A DNA stretch of 64,000 nucleotides from contig JADJEK010000001.1 of NCBI GenBank assembly GCA_016709145.1, positions 62,001-126,000 on the forward strand. The letters are read 5' to 3'. Position numbers and translations under genes: made by a program. This DNA is from Planctomycetota bacterium (lineage in GTDB: Bacteria > Planctomycetota > B15-G4 > JADJEK01). Below are positions 52,181 to 63,273 of this stretch, one piece after another. The notes below the pieces were generated by a model. The model ran no database searches. It worked only from the letters and a program-made list of their open reading frames with translations, and was not told the DNA's origin. Every line of letters begins with the position of its first letter. Position 1 is the first letter of the stretch.

Positions 52181-53909
52181 TCAGAAATCGACCGTGATCG
52201 TCTCGGGATTCGAGACCCAATAGTTGCCGTTCTGCTGCACACCGACGTACGCAAGGTGGATCTGCAATCCGTCGGCCGCGAGCGGCAGGAAGCTCCCGTC
52301 GAACGTCGCGGGCGCGATGCCGTCCACCGTGCTCAGAGTCGCGAACGTGTTCTGGAACACCGTCGTGTTCGCGAACCCGATCGAGATGTCCGTCATGAAG
52401 TCATAGGTCAACGGCAGCGTCGGCGAAAATCCGCCACCGAGCGGGATCCCCGTCGTGCCCGTGATGCTCGCGAGCACGAAGTACTGATTCCCGAGATGCT
52501 GAAGTCCGCCGCTGAGTTGAAGGTCGACCTTCATCCCGTTCGCCGGAGTCAGGACTTGCGTGTTCGCCGCCAAGGGCGCGAGGTTGAGGACTTCGACGAC
52601 GCCGGCCTTGTTGGTCACGGGTTGCAGGGCCGACCCATGCGAAATCGCACACTCTCGACGGCCGTCACCGTCCAGATCACCTAGTGAAGCGAGCGACTGG
52701 GGAAAGCTGGTCAAGACCGGCTGCAAGGGGCTGTAGGTATCCGGCCGATGTTCGAGCCAGTCCCCACTCTTCGAGCTGATCACAACCAGACCTCGCGGCT
52801 CTGTGATGGGAATCGACCAGATCGACGCCAAGAGATCTGAGTTTCCGTCTCCGTCCAGGTCGTCGGTAGTATCGAGTTGGCCGGCAAGCACATTTGTGAT
52901 GACTTCCGGCGTGTTGATTTCAGTAACAGTTGCTCCAGTCATGGACCCCGACACGCGAATGCCGTATCCGCCACGGCCGGCAGCGAACTCCGGAAGCCCA
53001 TCACCTGTAATGTCGCCCAGATCCGCAACAGTCCAGCCGAACACCTCTGGCGACATGCCCGAAATGAGCTGTGTCGAACCGAGAACTCCATTCAAAATAG
53101 ACCCAGACCGCGGATTGACGACGAACACCGCGCCGACGGCTGCGATGCCACCTACGGAGTGCCCTGGCGCGCTTGCGAGGAGCTCAGAAGTCCCGTCACC
53201 ATCCACATCATCCATCACGTCCAGGGCGAACCCGAATCCGTCCTTCAGACTCGACGTCGACACTGATCGTGGCTCCGGTAGCGCCACTGAACACCCATAC
53301 GCGAGGAATTCCCCCTGACTGTGTGGGCTGGGCTTCGGTCACTGCGTACTCGCTACGCGAATCTCCGTCGAGATCCCCCAACCATCGAACGACCCACCCG
53401 AAGCCATCGTCGGGGAGCATCGGCCCAGACTGAGTTCGGAAGAGCGATCCGTTGGCGCCAGAATAGATACGTACCGATCCGTACGCTGCGAGCGTGCCAT
53501 TTCCCAGTGGGGTCTTCGCGACCCCGGCGAGGATGTCACCGATTCCGTCTCCCGTAGCATCGAACCCACCGTCGAGTACCGAGCCCACACCCGTACCCGA
53601 GACCGACTCGAAGATCCCGTAGATCAGAGCCCCATTCGCTCCGGCGTACACCTTGATCACAGGATCCGTCGTACCCGCGGACAACCAACGGCCGGACATA
53701 TAGTCCGCGATGCCGTCACCATCGACATCGTCCATGCCACGGACGACGGTGACCCCTCCGCTGAAGAATGGACCCCAGTGCTTTCGGATCACGGATTGGG
53801 CGGAGGCCTCCGCCGTCCAAGGCACCGAAGCAATGAACGCCAGGACGATTCGTGCCGTGGTACCAACCCGGCTCGTCAGGCCGCGGCAGTCGTCGCCCGA
53901 AGCACTCAT
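52181..53909 (-). pseudogene. FG-GAP propeller protein, copy 3, off by a CA deletion
   Basis: The N-terminal 220 codons run from ATG 53909 in one frame and the C-terminal part to 52181 in another. At 53256-53267 it reads GTCGACACTGAT where copy 1 reads GTCGACACACTGAT, so one CA unit is missing and the protein would end early, after about two or three blades. Otherwise it is nearly identical to copy 1 and would be 576 residues. Short CA runs can slip, so this could be reversible. Confidence 0.88.
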
Positions 53910-53922
53910 TCGCGGCCCATCC

Positions 53923-55630
53923 TCAGAAATCGACCGTGATCGTCTCGGGATTCGAGACCCAGTAGTTGCCGTTCTGCTGCACACCGACGTACGCAAGGTG
54001 GATCTGCAATCCGTCGGCCGCGAGCGGCAGGAAGCTCCCGTCGAACGTCGCGTGCGCGATGCCGTCCACCGTGCTCAGAGTCGCGAACGTGTTCTGGAAC
54101 ACCGTCGTGTTCGCGAAGCCGATCGAGATGTCCGTCATGAAATCGTAGGTCAACGGCAGTGTCGGCGAGAACCCACCGCCGAGCGGAATCCCCGATGTGC
54201 CCGTGATGCTCGCGAGCACGAAGTACTGATTCCCGAGATGCTGTAGTCCGCCGCTGAGTTGAAGGTCGACGTTCATCCCGTTCGCCGGAGTCAGTACCTG
54301 GGTGTTCGCCGCCAATGGCGCGAGGTTGAGGACTTCGACGACGCCGGCCTTGTTGATTCCCGGCTGGCCAGCAACTGCGTGCGCAATCGCGCACTCACAT
54401 CGACCGTCGCCGTCCAAGTCTCCCAGCGACGCGATTGACTGCGGGAAGTTGTCGAACACTTGCGACTGGCTGCTGTACGTATCTGGACGCATCTCAAGCC
54501 ATGTTCCGGTGAGTGGACTAATGACCAGCAGACCTCGCGGCTCGCCAAGTGGAATCGACCAGATTGAAGTAAGCAGCTCCTGATGACCGTCTCCATCGAG
54601 GTCGTCAGTGGTTTCGAGTTGGCCACCGAGGACATTCGTGACGAGCTTCGGCGCTGTGATCTCCGCGATCGTCGTACCGGTCATGACACCAGAGATACGG
54701 ATGCCGTAGCCGCCTCGACCCGCGGCAATCTCAGGAAGGCCATCGCCAGTGAGGTCGCCGACGCTAGCGACAGTCCAGCCGAAGACCTCGGGGAAGATGC
54801 CCAACACAAGTTGGCTCGACCCAGGCACGGTGTTCAGGATTGACCCCGTTCGTGGATTGACAACAAAGACGGCGCCGACCGATGCCACTCCGCCTACCGC
54901 GTGCCCCGGGGCGCTCGCGAGAATTTCGGGTGTTCCGTCGCCGTCCACATCGTCCGTCAGGTCCAACGCGAAGCCGTAGCCGTCCTTGACATTCGACGTC
55001 GACACACTGACTGTGGCTCCAGTAGCCCCGCTGAACACCCAGAGACGCGGAGCTCCCCCGGTTTGACTCGGCTGAATCTCGGTCACGGCGTATTCGCTTC
55101 GAGAGTCACCGTCCAAGTCTCCAACCCAACGGACAGCCCACCCAAACCCGTCATCCGGGAGCATCGGACCTGTTCTCGATACAAGAGACCGTCGACGCCG
55201 GAATAGATCCGAACGGAGCCGCAGACGCCAAAGTCCCGCTGGCTAACGGGGTCTTTGGGAAAACTCGCGAGAACGTCGTTGATCCGGTCAACAGTTGTAC
55301 TTCGAAGCCCCGTCGAGCACGGGAACCAAACCGGACGAGGCGACGGCTTTTGGCCGATAGAGCTGTTGACCGCTGGCCCCAGAGTTACACTTCTTTGATG
55401 ACGCGATCCGTGATCCCGCTGACGGTGGCCTGGCAATCTGGTAGTCGTCGAACGCATCGCCGTCGACCGCCACCATTCCCCGAACTGTTTGGCCCCGCCC
55501 AGGGAAAGATGCCCCAGTGCTTGCGGATCACTGCTTGGGCCGGAACCGCCGGTGCGACGACCAAGACGCACAACGCTGTCGCTACACTGGCGGGGACTCG
55601 CACTTGACACTGAATTGTCTGAGACTTCAC
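53923..55630 (-). pseudogene. FG-GAP propeller protein, copy 4, broken 5' third
   Basis: The 3' two-thirds (55164 to 53923, 413 codons) is intact and matches the other copies. Upstream, a probable GTG start at 55628-55630 (GGAG nearby) gives a different signal peptide ending Pro-Ala-Gln-Ala, then Val-Ile-Arg-Lys-His-Trp-Gly as in the other copies. Blade 1-2 homology is then spread over three frames between about 55490 and 55165, so at least three indels are present. Its N-terminus is the most divergent, suggesting it is the oldest copy or was not reached by sequence exchange. Confidence 0.82.
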
Positions 55631-55699
55631 GTCCTTTACTCCAGCATCATGGCGTTCCGCGACATTGGACCGATCGGGGCCTGTCCCCAAACCAGAAAC

Positions 55700-57538
55700 C
55701 TAACCGTTCCACGCAGTGCCTGCACCTCCGACGCCCGCTCCCACCTCGGTCCTTCGTAGACAAAGTTGCCGAAGTTCGCTTCTGATCCAGTCGGGCGCGA
55801 GATTCCCACCAAGATTCACGAACCCGAAGTATGATGTTCCATCATTCCCTTGCCAATCAGCTCCGCGCAGGTACTGAACCGAGAAACTGACGAGTTGAGC
55901 ACCCGTCGGAGCCAACCATAACAAAGGTGATCATAGTACCACGTGGCATGCGTGTTCGTGCTTAGGTACTAGTAACGGCAGTGGGTGGTTAGGATTGATC
56001 AAACACGGGAATGTTTGGCGACCTCCTCGATCTCGTTTCGATTGCAGAATGCGATATCGGCAAGACCATCGCGATCGGCGTCGACGATGCGCACCGACGA
56101 CGTCGTATCGATGATCTTGCCGTCGAGATGGAACTCGATGCCCCCCAAGTTGGAGTCCTGAACCCCGCCGTCGCAGCGACGAGATGTCGGCCAAACAGAC
56201 GTCGAACAAGAACTCGCCTCGATCTGAAATACCCACGCCACCCGCCAATCCGACGTCGCCGTAGCGAAGAGATGAGCGTGTCTGCTGCTGCCCGCACCCG
56301 CTTGGCCTTGATTCGCCGCACCGAAGTGCCCGTTGCCATCGTTCAGGTACACCGGGATTCCGCGCGCTTCGTGGCTGCTACGACAAGATCGCGATCATCG
56401 TCGCCGTCGATATCGCCGAGCGCACAGTCGATCGGAACGCTTCGGCGCACCTTGCACACATTCCGCAAATACCGGCGAACGGCGTGCCCGCCTTCCCACG
56501 CCTGGGATACGGACAGGATCGGCGGCGCACCAGAATCGGTGGGACGATGCGTTCTTGTCCATCGTTGAACAAGGAGGTCATGCCCGCGCGGGGTTCACGG
56601 TTTGGTTGGAATCTCACACGATCCGGTGCGATCGTCGTGCTAGTGAAACTGGTAAGCCTGTCCCGCGGGACGACCATATCGATGTCACGGTCTCCATCGA
56701 CGTCGCCGAACTCGACATTGCGATAAACGCCAGCAGGTCCCGGATCGGGCCATCGTTGCGTAGTGGGTGAAGTTTGGGGCGCCATCATCGAGGTAGATGC
56801 GAATGCCGTACGCGCCGACCGTCACAACGTCGAGTGTCGCAATGCCCTGGATTGGAGCTCCGGCGATTCCAAGCATCATCGAGATTGCGTACGTCGATGG
56901 CGAATGTCTCCGAGCTAGAGTTGGTGATCGACTCATTGGTCGGGTTCAATTCCCTCACCCGAGATGAGCAGCGCTCGTCGAACATGTACGTCTCTAGGGG
57001 GGGTCGCCCGTCACGGGATCCCATCGCTGCCCGTCATTGATCCAAATTGCGTCACGCTCGTTGGTGCTGAAGCCGCGAGAATGGCACCAACGAGCCCATT
57101 TGATTGCGCCGCCCGACAAAGATGTCGATCTTCCCACCGCGATTCGCATCGCCAACATCGATGCCATAGGATGCGTCAACGTTCGGGAACGGAGCTGCGG
57201 GCGTCGAATTCGGGAGGTCGAGGGTCTCGACATGGCTCACGGAGACCAGCTTCTGGGACTCGTCTGTAGGTAGTAGATCTTCACGGGCTCGTTGGTGTCG
57301 ATCCCGCCGACGACGACGTCGAGACGTCCTATCCTGGTCGAAGTCCGCGGCCTTCACGCCGAGCGCGAACAGCGAGTGGACTGTTATCCTCGTTAAGTCA
57401 GCGTCGAGAACGGCCCGCCGTCGACGACTCCACTTGAAGCTTGGTCGGTGAATCGGGAGGCGTAATACCGTGCGGCAGCCCACGCAAACCGATCCCAAGC
57501 CCGACGACCAGCCCCAGACCACTCCAGACCTTCTTCAT
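55700..57538 (-). pseudogene. Degraded VCBS/FG-GAP secreted protein gene
   Basis: A start ATG at 57536-57538 with GAGG upstream opens a signal peptide (Lys-Lys then a Gly/Leu/Val-rich core). Beyond about residue 40 the frame breaks. Remnants of VCBS blades (Gly-Asp-Val-Asp-Gly-Asp, Val-Asp-Ala-Asp-Arg-Asp-Gly-Leu-Ala-Asp, Tyr-Leu-Asn-Asp-Gly-Asn-Gly, Trp-Ile-Asn-Asp-Gly) appear in all three minus-strand frames down to about 55700. Many indels are needed to restore one frame. The 3' limit is approximate. Unrelated in detail to the array copies, though the same protein class. Confidence 0.7.
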
Positions 57539-57592
57539 GACGAACGACCTCGATGATGCGGCCTTTGCCGCAAAGTTGCCAACTCATCGAAT

Positions 57593-59973
57593 TCAGAACC
57601 AGGCTCGTGATGAATCCTCGCCGATCGTCAAGTCGAGACCGAGCGCGTTCGTCGGCGCTGGAAAATGGCCCCAGCCCAAGCACTTGAACGCCCCTGAGCG
57701 ACGTCGGGTAGTTCGCCGAATTGGTCGATCCCACGAGCCAAAGTTGATTCGTCGACGACAACCCCATCCCCAGGACGAAGTCGTCCGACGCACCGCCGTA
57801 GAACGTCCCATCGAGGATGGTCGTCCCCGTGGCGTCCAGGCGGACCGCGAACGCGTCCGCCGCGCCGTTGTGCGTCGGATCGAGCGGAGAGGGGCCGAGC
57901 GGGAAGTTCGTCGACGCAGTGTGTCCGACGACGAACACCTGTCCGGCCCGGATCGACCGCCACCCGCCGGCGGTGTCTGCTTGCGTGCCCCTTGAGATAG
58001 CGTGACCACACGAAGGGTGGATGCGGGAGCGACACTCCGGATCGAGTTTCACGACGAAGCCGTCGCCACAAGTCGACCCCGAGCAGTTCGGACCACTACC
58101 GCTCACGGTCATTGGGAAGTCGGTCGACGAAGTGACGCCACAGACGACGATGCCGGTCCCGCGGGGCTCGAGCGCAATGCCGGTCGGATTGTCGGCATCC
58201 GTACCATCGACGAAGCAGCCGAAGACACGCTGAGGATTCCCGTTCTGCGGATTCGCCGGATCGAACGCGGGCTGACTCACGTCGAGGATCGCGACGTACG
58301 TGTCGTCGTTCAGTTGTCCGCTGGTGAACCAGCCGGGCGCCTCACCGGGATCCCCGGCCGGCACGGTCGCGAAAGAGTCCGCCCCATCCATTGAGCGCGA
58401 GCCGGTCAGCGCTCCCGGGACACCCGCACTGTTCGTCTCGATCAGCAACACTGGACGATTCCATGCCTGCAGAACCACTTCCTTGGCGCCGTCCGAGCCA
58501 TCCCCACCGAGCACGAGTACGGCACGCTGGAACCCGAGGGGTCCAGTCGTGCGACGAAGGCGTCCGTGTCGCACAACCTCGACATGTCCGAGCACCCCGA
58601 TCCGTTCCCGAGGTGAGGCTGATACGCATTCGAAGTCACCGGGAACGGAACGCTGGGAGGGCTGAGCTTGCGATCGGACTCCGTCTGCCCGACCACGTAC
58701 ATCGCATTCGTGTTCGTCAGCGCCACGCCGAACACCGCGTCGGAGAAGGAGCCACCGATGTAGGTGGAGAACACCAGCGACCCGCCGCCGGAGCCAGCTT
58801 CGCCGCGAAGCCGTCGAACCAACCCGTGAACGTCGTGGAGTACGCCCCGACGGTGACCGGGGAAGTTGGACGACGAGGTCGCGCCACCCACGTAGATCGC
58901 ACCGGTGGAGTCGACTTCGAGATCGAAGGCGAGGTCCTCGCCGGTTCCGCCGAAGTAGGTCAGGAACTGGAGCGCGGTGCCCGACGCATTGAGTGCGGCG
59001 ACGAAGGCGTCGAATCCGCCGTTGGCAACGACATCGAACGACCCGGGTGTGACTGGCAGATCCACGCTCAACGTTGCACCGCAGACGTACGCCGTGCCGT
59101 TCGTGGGATGCAGCGCTACCGCTTCGACCGAGTCACTCGAAGTCCCGCCGAGGTACGTCGAGTAGACGAGGGTCGGATCGATGACGATCGGAGTTCCGGA
59201 AGTCGCCCCCGCCCAGGCGATGCGCACCGTCGACTCATCGACGCGCTCGAACCAGCTTCGCGCGCCGCGTTCGCCGGCTTCGCCGACGATCACGGGCGGC
59301 GTATGGCGAACGGTTCCCTGCGCGGTCGACACGACGAGCGAACCGTCGGCGTCGATCTCGAGTTCAATGGCGCCCGTCACGCCAATCGTCAGCGCCGTCT
59401 TCGTCGCCCGAGGACCGACGTGGATTTCGTAGCCAGGGGCTTCGTATGCCACGAACCGCACGCGGAGATCCGCATCGGCGAAGACTCGATCGACGGCGGA
59501 GTACGTGCCAACGGTTCGTCCGGGGCCGTCACCTGGACCCGACTCACCGTGGACGAACCGGAAGAGCGGGATGACCGGGTCGCCGACGGCGACCCACGAG
59601 GCCGATCCGAGATCCGGATCGGTGAACTCGTATCGAACATTCGCGCCGCGCACGTGCGACGCACTTGGTTTCGTAGATCCGCAGGCGTCGAAGATGCGAC
59701 TGGAAGCGGACGCGCCGAACTCGGGACCGACGATCTGACTGACGAACGCCCCATCGTCGAGCAGGCAGAGCCGACCTTGTCCGTCGATGTGCCGGTAGGC
59801 AATCGTCGGTTCGAAGTGACCTTCGTCCGGCTCGAACCAGTTCGTTCGAAGAGGGCTATGAATCAGCGCGCGCGCGCGCGCGCCTCACGCAGCGTGCCAG
59901 CATTCGCTCCACTGAGCCCGATCCACCCGACGATACAAAGCCACGCGGTGAATCGCGGGATCCGAGTTTTCAT
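57593..59973 (-). pseudogene. Frameshifted SBBP-repeat secreted propeller protein
   Basis: ATG 59971-59973 with GGGGAG upstream gives a good signal peptide (Lys-Thr-Arg start, Ser-Gly-Ala-Asn-Ala cleavage). Codon 37 is a stop caused by a (GC)9 tract; with eight units the frame joins a 400-codon stretch. That stretch holds a N-terminal beta domain and SBBP blades (Tyr-Ser-Thr-Tyr-Leu-Gly-Gly, Ala-Tyr-Val-Cys-Gly-Ala-Thr). Further shifts occur near 58800-58890 (two that compensate), near 58500 and near 58000. Blades continue to about 57600, where the 3' limit is approximate. The class is a bacterial seven-bladed propeller of unknown ligand. Confidence 0.78.
59866..59883. repeat. (GC)9 microsatellite inside the SBBP gene
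   Basis: Nine uninterrupted GC units, 107-90 bases downstream of the start codon. With nine units the frame meets TGA at once, with ten it meets TAG four codons later, with eight it stays open. Confidence 0.9.
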
Positions 59974-60125
59974 GGTCTGCTCCCCGTTCGTCATGCTTTG
60001 CCCTTGTTCCACTCACCATCCTGCTGCGGACGGTAGCCGGGTCGCGTGAACTCCGTCAACCTAAGAAATTCGACATGCGCGGTGCTTTGTGGGGGGCGGA
60101 CAGCTCTTGTCTCCGCCACCCACCC

Positions 60126-60968
60126 TCACCCCACCCGCCGCCCCCCGCAATACACCGTCGCCGTGCCGTCGCGCACGAAGCCGAGCAGCGTCATACCCGC
60201 GTCCTTCGCGACGTCGATCGCCAGCGAGCTCGCGGCCGACACCGACGCGACGATCGGGATGCCCGCGCGGCGTGCCTTCGAGACGATCTCGAAGCCGGCT
60301 CGGCCCGACACGACGAGGATCGCTTCCGACAACGGCAGCGCGCCTAGGCGCGCCGCGACACCGATCACCTTGTCGACCGCGTTGTGGCGGCCGATGTCCT
60401 CGGCGAGCGCGAGCAGGTTGCCGCGCGCGTCGAACAGTGCGGCCGCATGCAGACCACCGGTCGCGTCGAACACCGATTGCGCGGCGCGCATGCGCTCGGG
60501 CAATGCGGCGAGCGTCACGAACTCGACGGTCGGACCCGGCGCGACCGGATCGCAGTGCGCTCGCAAGCTGTCGAGCGTCGCCTTGCCGCAGACGCCGCAC
60601 GCCGACGACATCCATGTCGCGCGCGCGGTGCGCGCCGCGTCGAGCGTCAGCCCCGGACGCAGCGCGACGAGCACGACGTTGCCACGCGCGTCGGCCGGCA
60701 CGTCGTCGCAATATGCGACGCCGACGACGTCGTCGGCGCGCTCGACGAAGCCCTCCGTGAACAACAGGCCTCGGACGAGATCGAAGTCCGCGCCCGGGGT
60801 CCGCATCGTCACGAGCAGACTCTCGCCGGCGACGCGGATCTCGAGCGGCTCTTCGACGACGACGCGATCGCGCGAAGTTCGGCGCGTGCCTGATCCATCG
60901 ACCCGTTGGACGTCCAGCTCGCGCTGCTCGGGCCGAACGTTCGGACCTCGTTCCGGCGACGTGCTCAC
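60126..60968 (-). CDS. fdhD: FdhD, sulfurtransferase for formate dehydrogenase maturation
   Basis: 280 residues. The catalytic loop Ser-Ser-Ala-Cys-Gly-Val-Cys-Gly (Cys124, Cys127), Gly-Leu-Leu-Phe-Thr-Glu-Gly and Glu-Asp-Ile-Gly-Arg-His-Asn-Ala-Val-Asp-Lys are family signatures. FdhD passes sulfur from IscS to the molybdenum cofactor so that formate dehydrogenase becomes active. The start is GTG 60966-60968, overlapping the oxidoreductase stop (GTGA), so the two proteins are co-translated as enzyme and its maturase. Confidence 0.96.
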   Translation of the reverse strand: MSTSPERGPNVRPEQRELDVQRVDGSGTRRTSRDRVVVEEPLEIRVAGESLLVTMRTPGADFDLVRGLLFTEGFVERADDVVGVAYCDDVPADARGNVVLVALRPGLTLDAARTARATWMSSACGVCGKATLDSLRAHCDPVAPGPTVEFVTLAALPERMRAAQSVFDATGGLHAAALFDARGNLLALAEDIGRHNAVDKVIGVAARLGALPLSEAILVVSGRAGFEIVSKARRAGIPIVASVSAASSLAIDVAKDAGMTLLGFVRDGTATVYCGGRRVG

Positions 60969-63199
60969 CGCTCATCCCGCAGGACGGTGACGACCGCGTT
61001 GTAGTCCGGCACGCCGCCGTCGTGGTCGACGATGCCGTCCGGGATCAGCACGTTCACTTCGGGCCAATGGCCCTGCGCCGTGCCGGGCGCGACGTCGGCG
61101 ACGAACGCGCGGCCGCGGAACGTGCCGACCTCGTTCTTCAGCACGATGGGATCGTCGGTCGCGAGGCCGAGCCTCGCCGCGTCCTGCGGCGACACGAACA
61201 CGTGGTCGCGCGACGCGCCGGTCAGCGGATCGACGTCGCGTTGGATCATCGAGTTGAACTGCTTGCCGCGGCGCGTCGCGAGCAACAACTGGCGCTCGCC
61301 TTGCGCGCGACGAGGCGGCGGCGACACCGGTTGGAAGTGCGCCTTGCCGTCGGCCGTCGCGAAAGTGCAACCGGCGCCGAGGTGCGGCCCGCCCCACTGG
61401 AATTGATCGCCTTGGCGCGCGAGCTTCTCGATCCCCGCGTACGCCGGATTCGCGCGAGCGATGTCGGCGCGGATCGCGGGGCCGCTCGCGCAACCGAGCG
61501 TCGCCATGCCCTCGGGCTTCACCGCGCGCGCGAGGTCGAGCAGGAGTTCCCATTCACTGCGCGCTTCGCCGACGTCGTGGCCGGGGATGTACGGCGAGAA
61601 GATCACGCGCCGCTCGGTCGACGTCTCGGTGCCGCCGTCGGTCTGCTCGTACCGCGTCCGCGACGGTAGTACGTAAACGACGTCGTTGGGCTCGACGAGC
61701 ATCTGCGTCGTCACGACAATGTCGGTATGGATCCGCAGCGGGATCGACTCCAGCGCCTCCGCGATGCGATCGGGCCGTGGCATCGTCTCGAGGAAGTTGC
61801 CGCCGATGCAGTACAGCGCGTCGAGCTTGCCGGCGCGCGCGAGGTCGAACCACTCGACGGTCGGCACGCCCGGCGCCTCCGGCACCGGGAAGCCCCACAG
61901 CTTCGTGAAGTGCCGCGCGTGCTCGGGAGTGATCGGCAGTCCGCCAGGGAGCGCCGTCGCGTACGCGCCCATCTCGGCGCCGCCTTGGACGCCCGAATGG
62001 CCGCGGATCGGCATCAGGCCGCAGCCCTCGCGACCGACCCATTCGCGCAGCAAACCGAGGTTCGCGATCGCGCGCACCGTGTCCGCGCCGTGCGCGTGCT
62101 GCGTGATGCCCATCGACCACACCAGGACGCCGCGCCCCGCGCGCGCGATCTCGTCGGCGAACGCGTCGATCGTCGCGATGTCGACACCGGCCTGCTCCGC
62201 GAGTGCATCGAGGTCCTGCACCGCGAGGCTCGCCGCGTACGCGTCGAAGCCGGTCGTCGCCGCGGCGACGAAGTCCCGCGCGTACGCACCACGCTCGATC
62301 AGGCGCTTCGCGACGGCATTCAAGAACGCGAGATCGCCGCCGACTTTCACCAGGAAGAACGCGTCGGCGAGCTTGGTGCCGAACATCGCCGAATCGGGAT
62401 TCGACGGCACCCAGTAGCGTTCCATGCCCGGTTCGCGGAACGCGTTGACGACCAGTACGCGCGCGCCGCGCTTCTTCGCTTCGGCGAGGTACTTGGTCGC
62501 GACCGGCTGGTCGTTCGCGGGATTCGAGCCGAGGAACACGATCAGGTCGGACGAGTACCAGTCGCGGTACGAGCACGTCGTCGCGGCCACGCCGATCGCG
62601 CCCTTCAATCCCGCCGTGCTCGGCGAATGGCACAAGCGCGCGGAGTTGTCGACGTTGTTCGAACCGAGGTAGCGCATCACCTTCTGCGCGACGTAGTACG
62701 TCTCGTTCGTGATGCCGCGGCTCGTGACGTACATCGCGACGCGCTTCGGATCGAGCGCGCGCCAGCGGGCGCCGACGTCCTTCCAGACCTCGTCGTAGCC
62801 GACGCGCGTGAAGCCGCGTTCGCCACGCCGGCGACGCAATGGATACGGCACGCGACCCAGCGCGCGCAGGCCCTTGCTCGACGTGTGCGCGAGCGTCGCG
62901 ACGTCGCGCAAGCGTTCGACGTCGAGCGCCCCCATCGTGTTCAAGCGCAACAACTCGAGCCGCACGAGACACAAGTGCGTGCCGTCGATCGTCCAGTCCT
63001 TCAGGCCGGATGTGCCGAGCGCGCAGCCGTCGCAGACGCCGCGCGTCAGGACCTTCCACGCGTAGCGGAGGTTGTCGCGGTTCGCCCACACGACCTTCAG
63101 CATGTCGAGGAAATGGTGCGGCTTGCGCTCGCCGAGTCCGAACGGGACCGGGCTGTGCATGCGTTCGAACAGGTGGCGTCGTCGGCGCTCGTCGGACAT
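60965..63199 (-). CDS. YdeP/FdhF-like molybdopterin oxidoreductase
   Basis: 744 residues, no signal peptide, so cytoplasmic. N-terminal Cys56-x2-Cys59 and Cys77 are not in the usual four-cysteine Fe-S spacing. The motif Ala-Arg-Leu-Cys-His-Ser-Pro-Ser (Cys190) aligns with the selenocysteine of E. coli FdhF, so cysteine probably binds molybdenum. Cofactor regions include Phe-Leu-Gly-Ser-Asn-Pro-Ala-Asn-Asp and Gly-His-Ser-Gly-Val-Gln-Gly-Gly. The C-terminal domain closes with Gly-Val-Pro-Asp-Tyr-Asn. It matches the YdeP group, whose substrate is not established. No electron-transfer subunits are adjacent, but fdhD is. Confidence 0.93.
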   Translation of the reverse strand: MSDERRRRHLFERMHSPVPFGLGERKPHHFLDMLKVVWANRDNLRYAWKVLTRGVCDGCALGTSGLKDWTIDGTHLCLVRLELLRLNTMGALDVERLRDVATLAHTSSKGLRALGRVPYPLRRRRGERGFTRVGYDEVWKDVGARWRALDPKRVAMYVTSRGITNETYYVAQKVMRYLGSNNVDNSARLCHSPSTAGLKGAIGVAATTCSYRDWYSSDLIVFLGSNPANDQPVATKYLAEAKKRGARVLVVNAFREPGMERYWVPSNPDSAMFGTKLADAFFLVKVGGDLAFLNAVAKRLIERGAYARDFVAAATTGFDAYAASLAVQDLDALAEQAGVDIATIDAFADEIARAGRGVLVWSMGITQHAHGADTVRAIANLGLLREWVGREGCGLMPIRGHSGVQGGAEMGAYATALPGGLPITPEHARHFTKLWGFPVPEAPGVPTVEWFDLARAGKLDALYCIGGNFLETMPRPDRIAEALESIPLRIHTDIVVTTQMLVEPNDVVYVLPSRTRYEQTDGGTETSTERRVIFSPYIPGHDVGEARSEWELLLDLARAVKPEGMATLGCASGPAIRADIARANPAYAGIEKLARQGDQFQWGGPHLGAGCTFATADGKAHFQPVSPPPRRAQGERQLLLATRRGKQFNSMIQRDVDPLTGASRDHVFVSPQDAARLGLATDDPIVLKNEVGTFRGRAFVADVAPGTAQGHWPEVNVLIPDGIVDHDGGVPDYNAVVTVLRDER

Positions 63200-63273
63200 G
63201 CCGAGAACCTAAACGGAAGCGAGCGATTCCGTAAGGGTCCCGCGCCCAGGTCGAGCGGCGCGGGACGCGAAGC

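Larger units (their letters stand above)
46122..55630 (-). repeat. Tandem array of four FG-GAP gene copies (about 1.75-kb period)
   Basis: Stop codons of the copies lie at 46122, 50431, 52181 and 53923. Removing the 2558-base insertion sequence and its 7-base duplication, the spacings are about 1744, 1750 and 1742 bases. Start and stop of consecutive copies are 13 bases apart in each case, within the same conserved junction sequence. The first roughly 60 codons (copies 1-3) and the last roughly 150 codons (all copies) are nearly identical, while the central blades vary. Confidence 0.9.

Noticed and set aside
58391..60049. A 552-codon plus-strand open frame
   Set aside because: It is antisense to the SBBP gene, rich in Arg/Ala/Asp as expected for a shadow frame in GC-rich DNA, and shows no domain.
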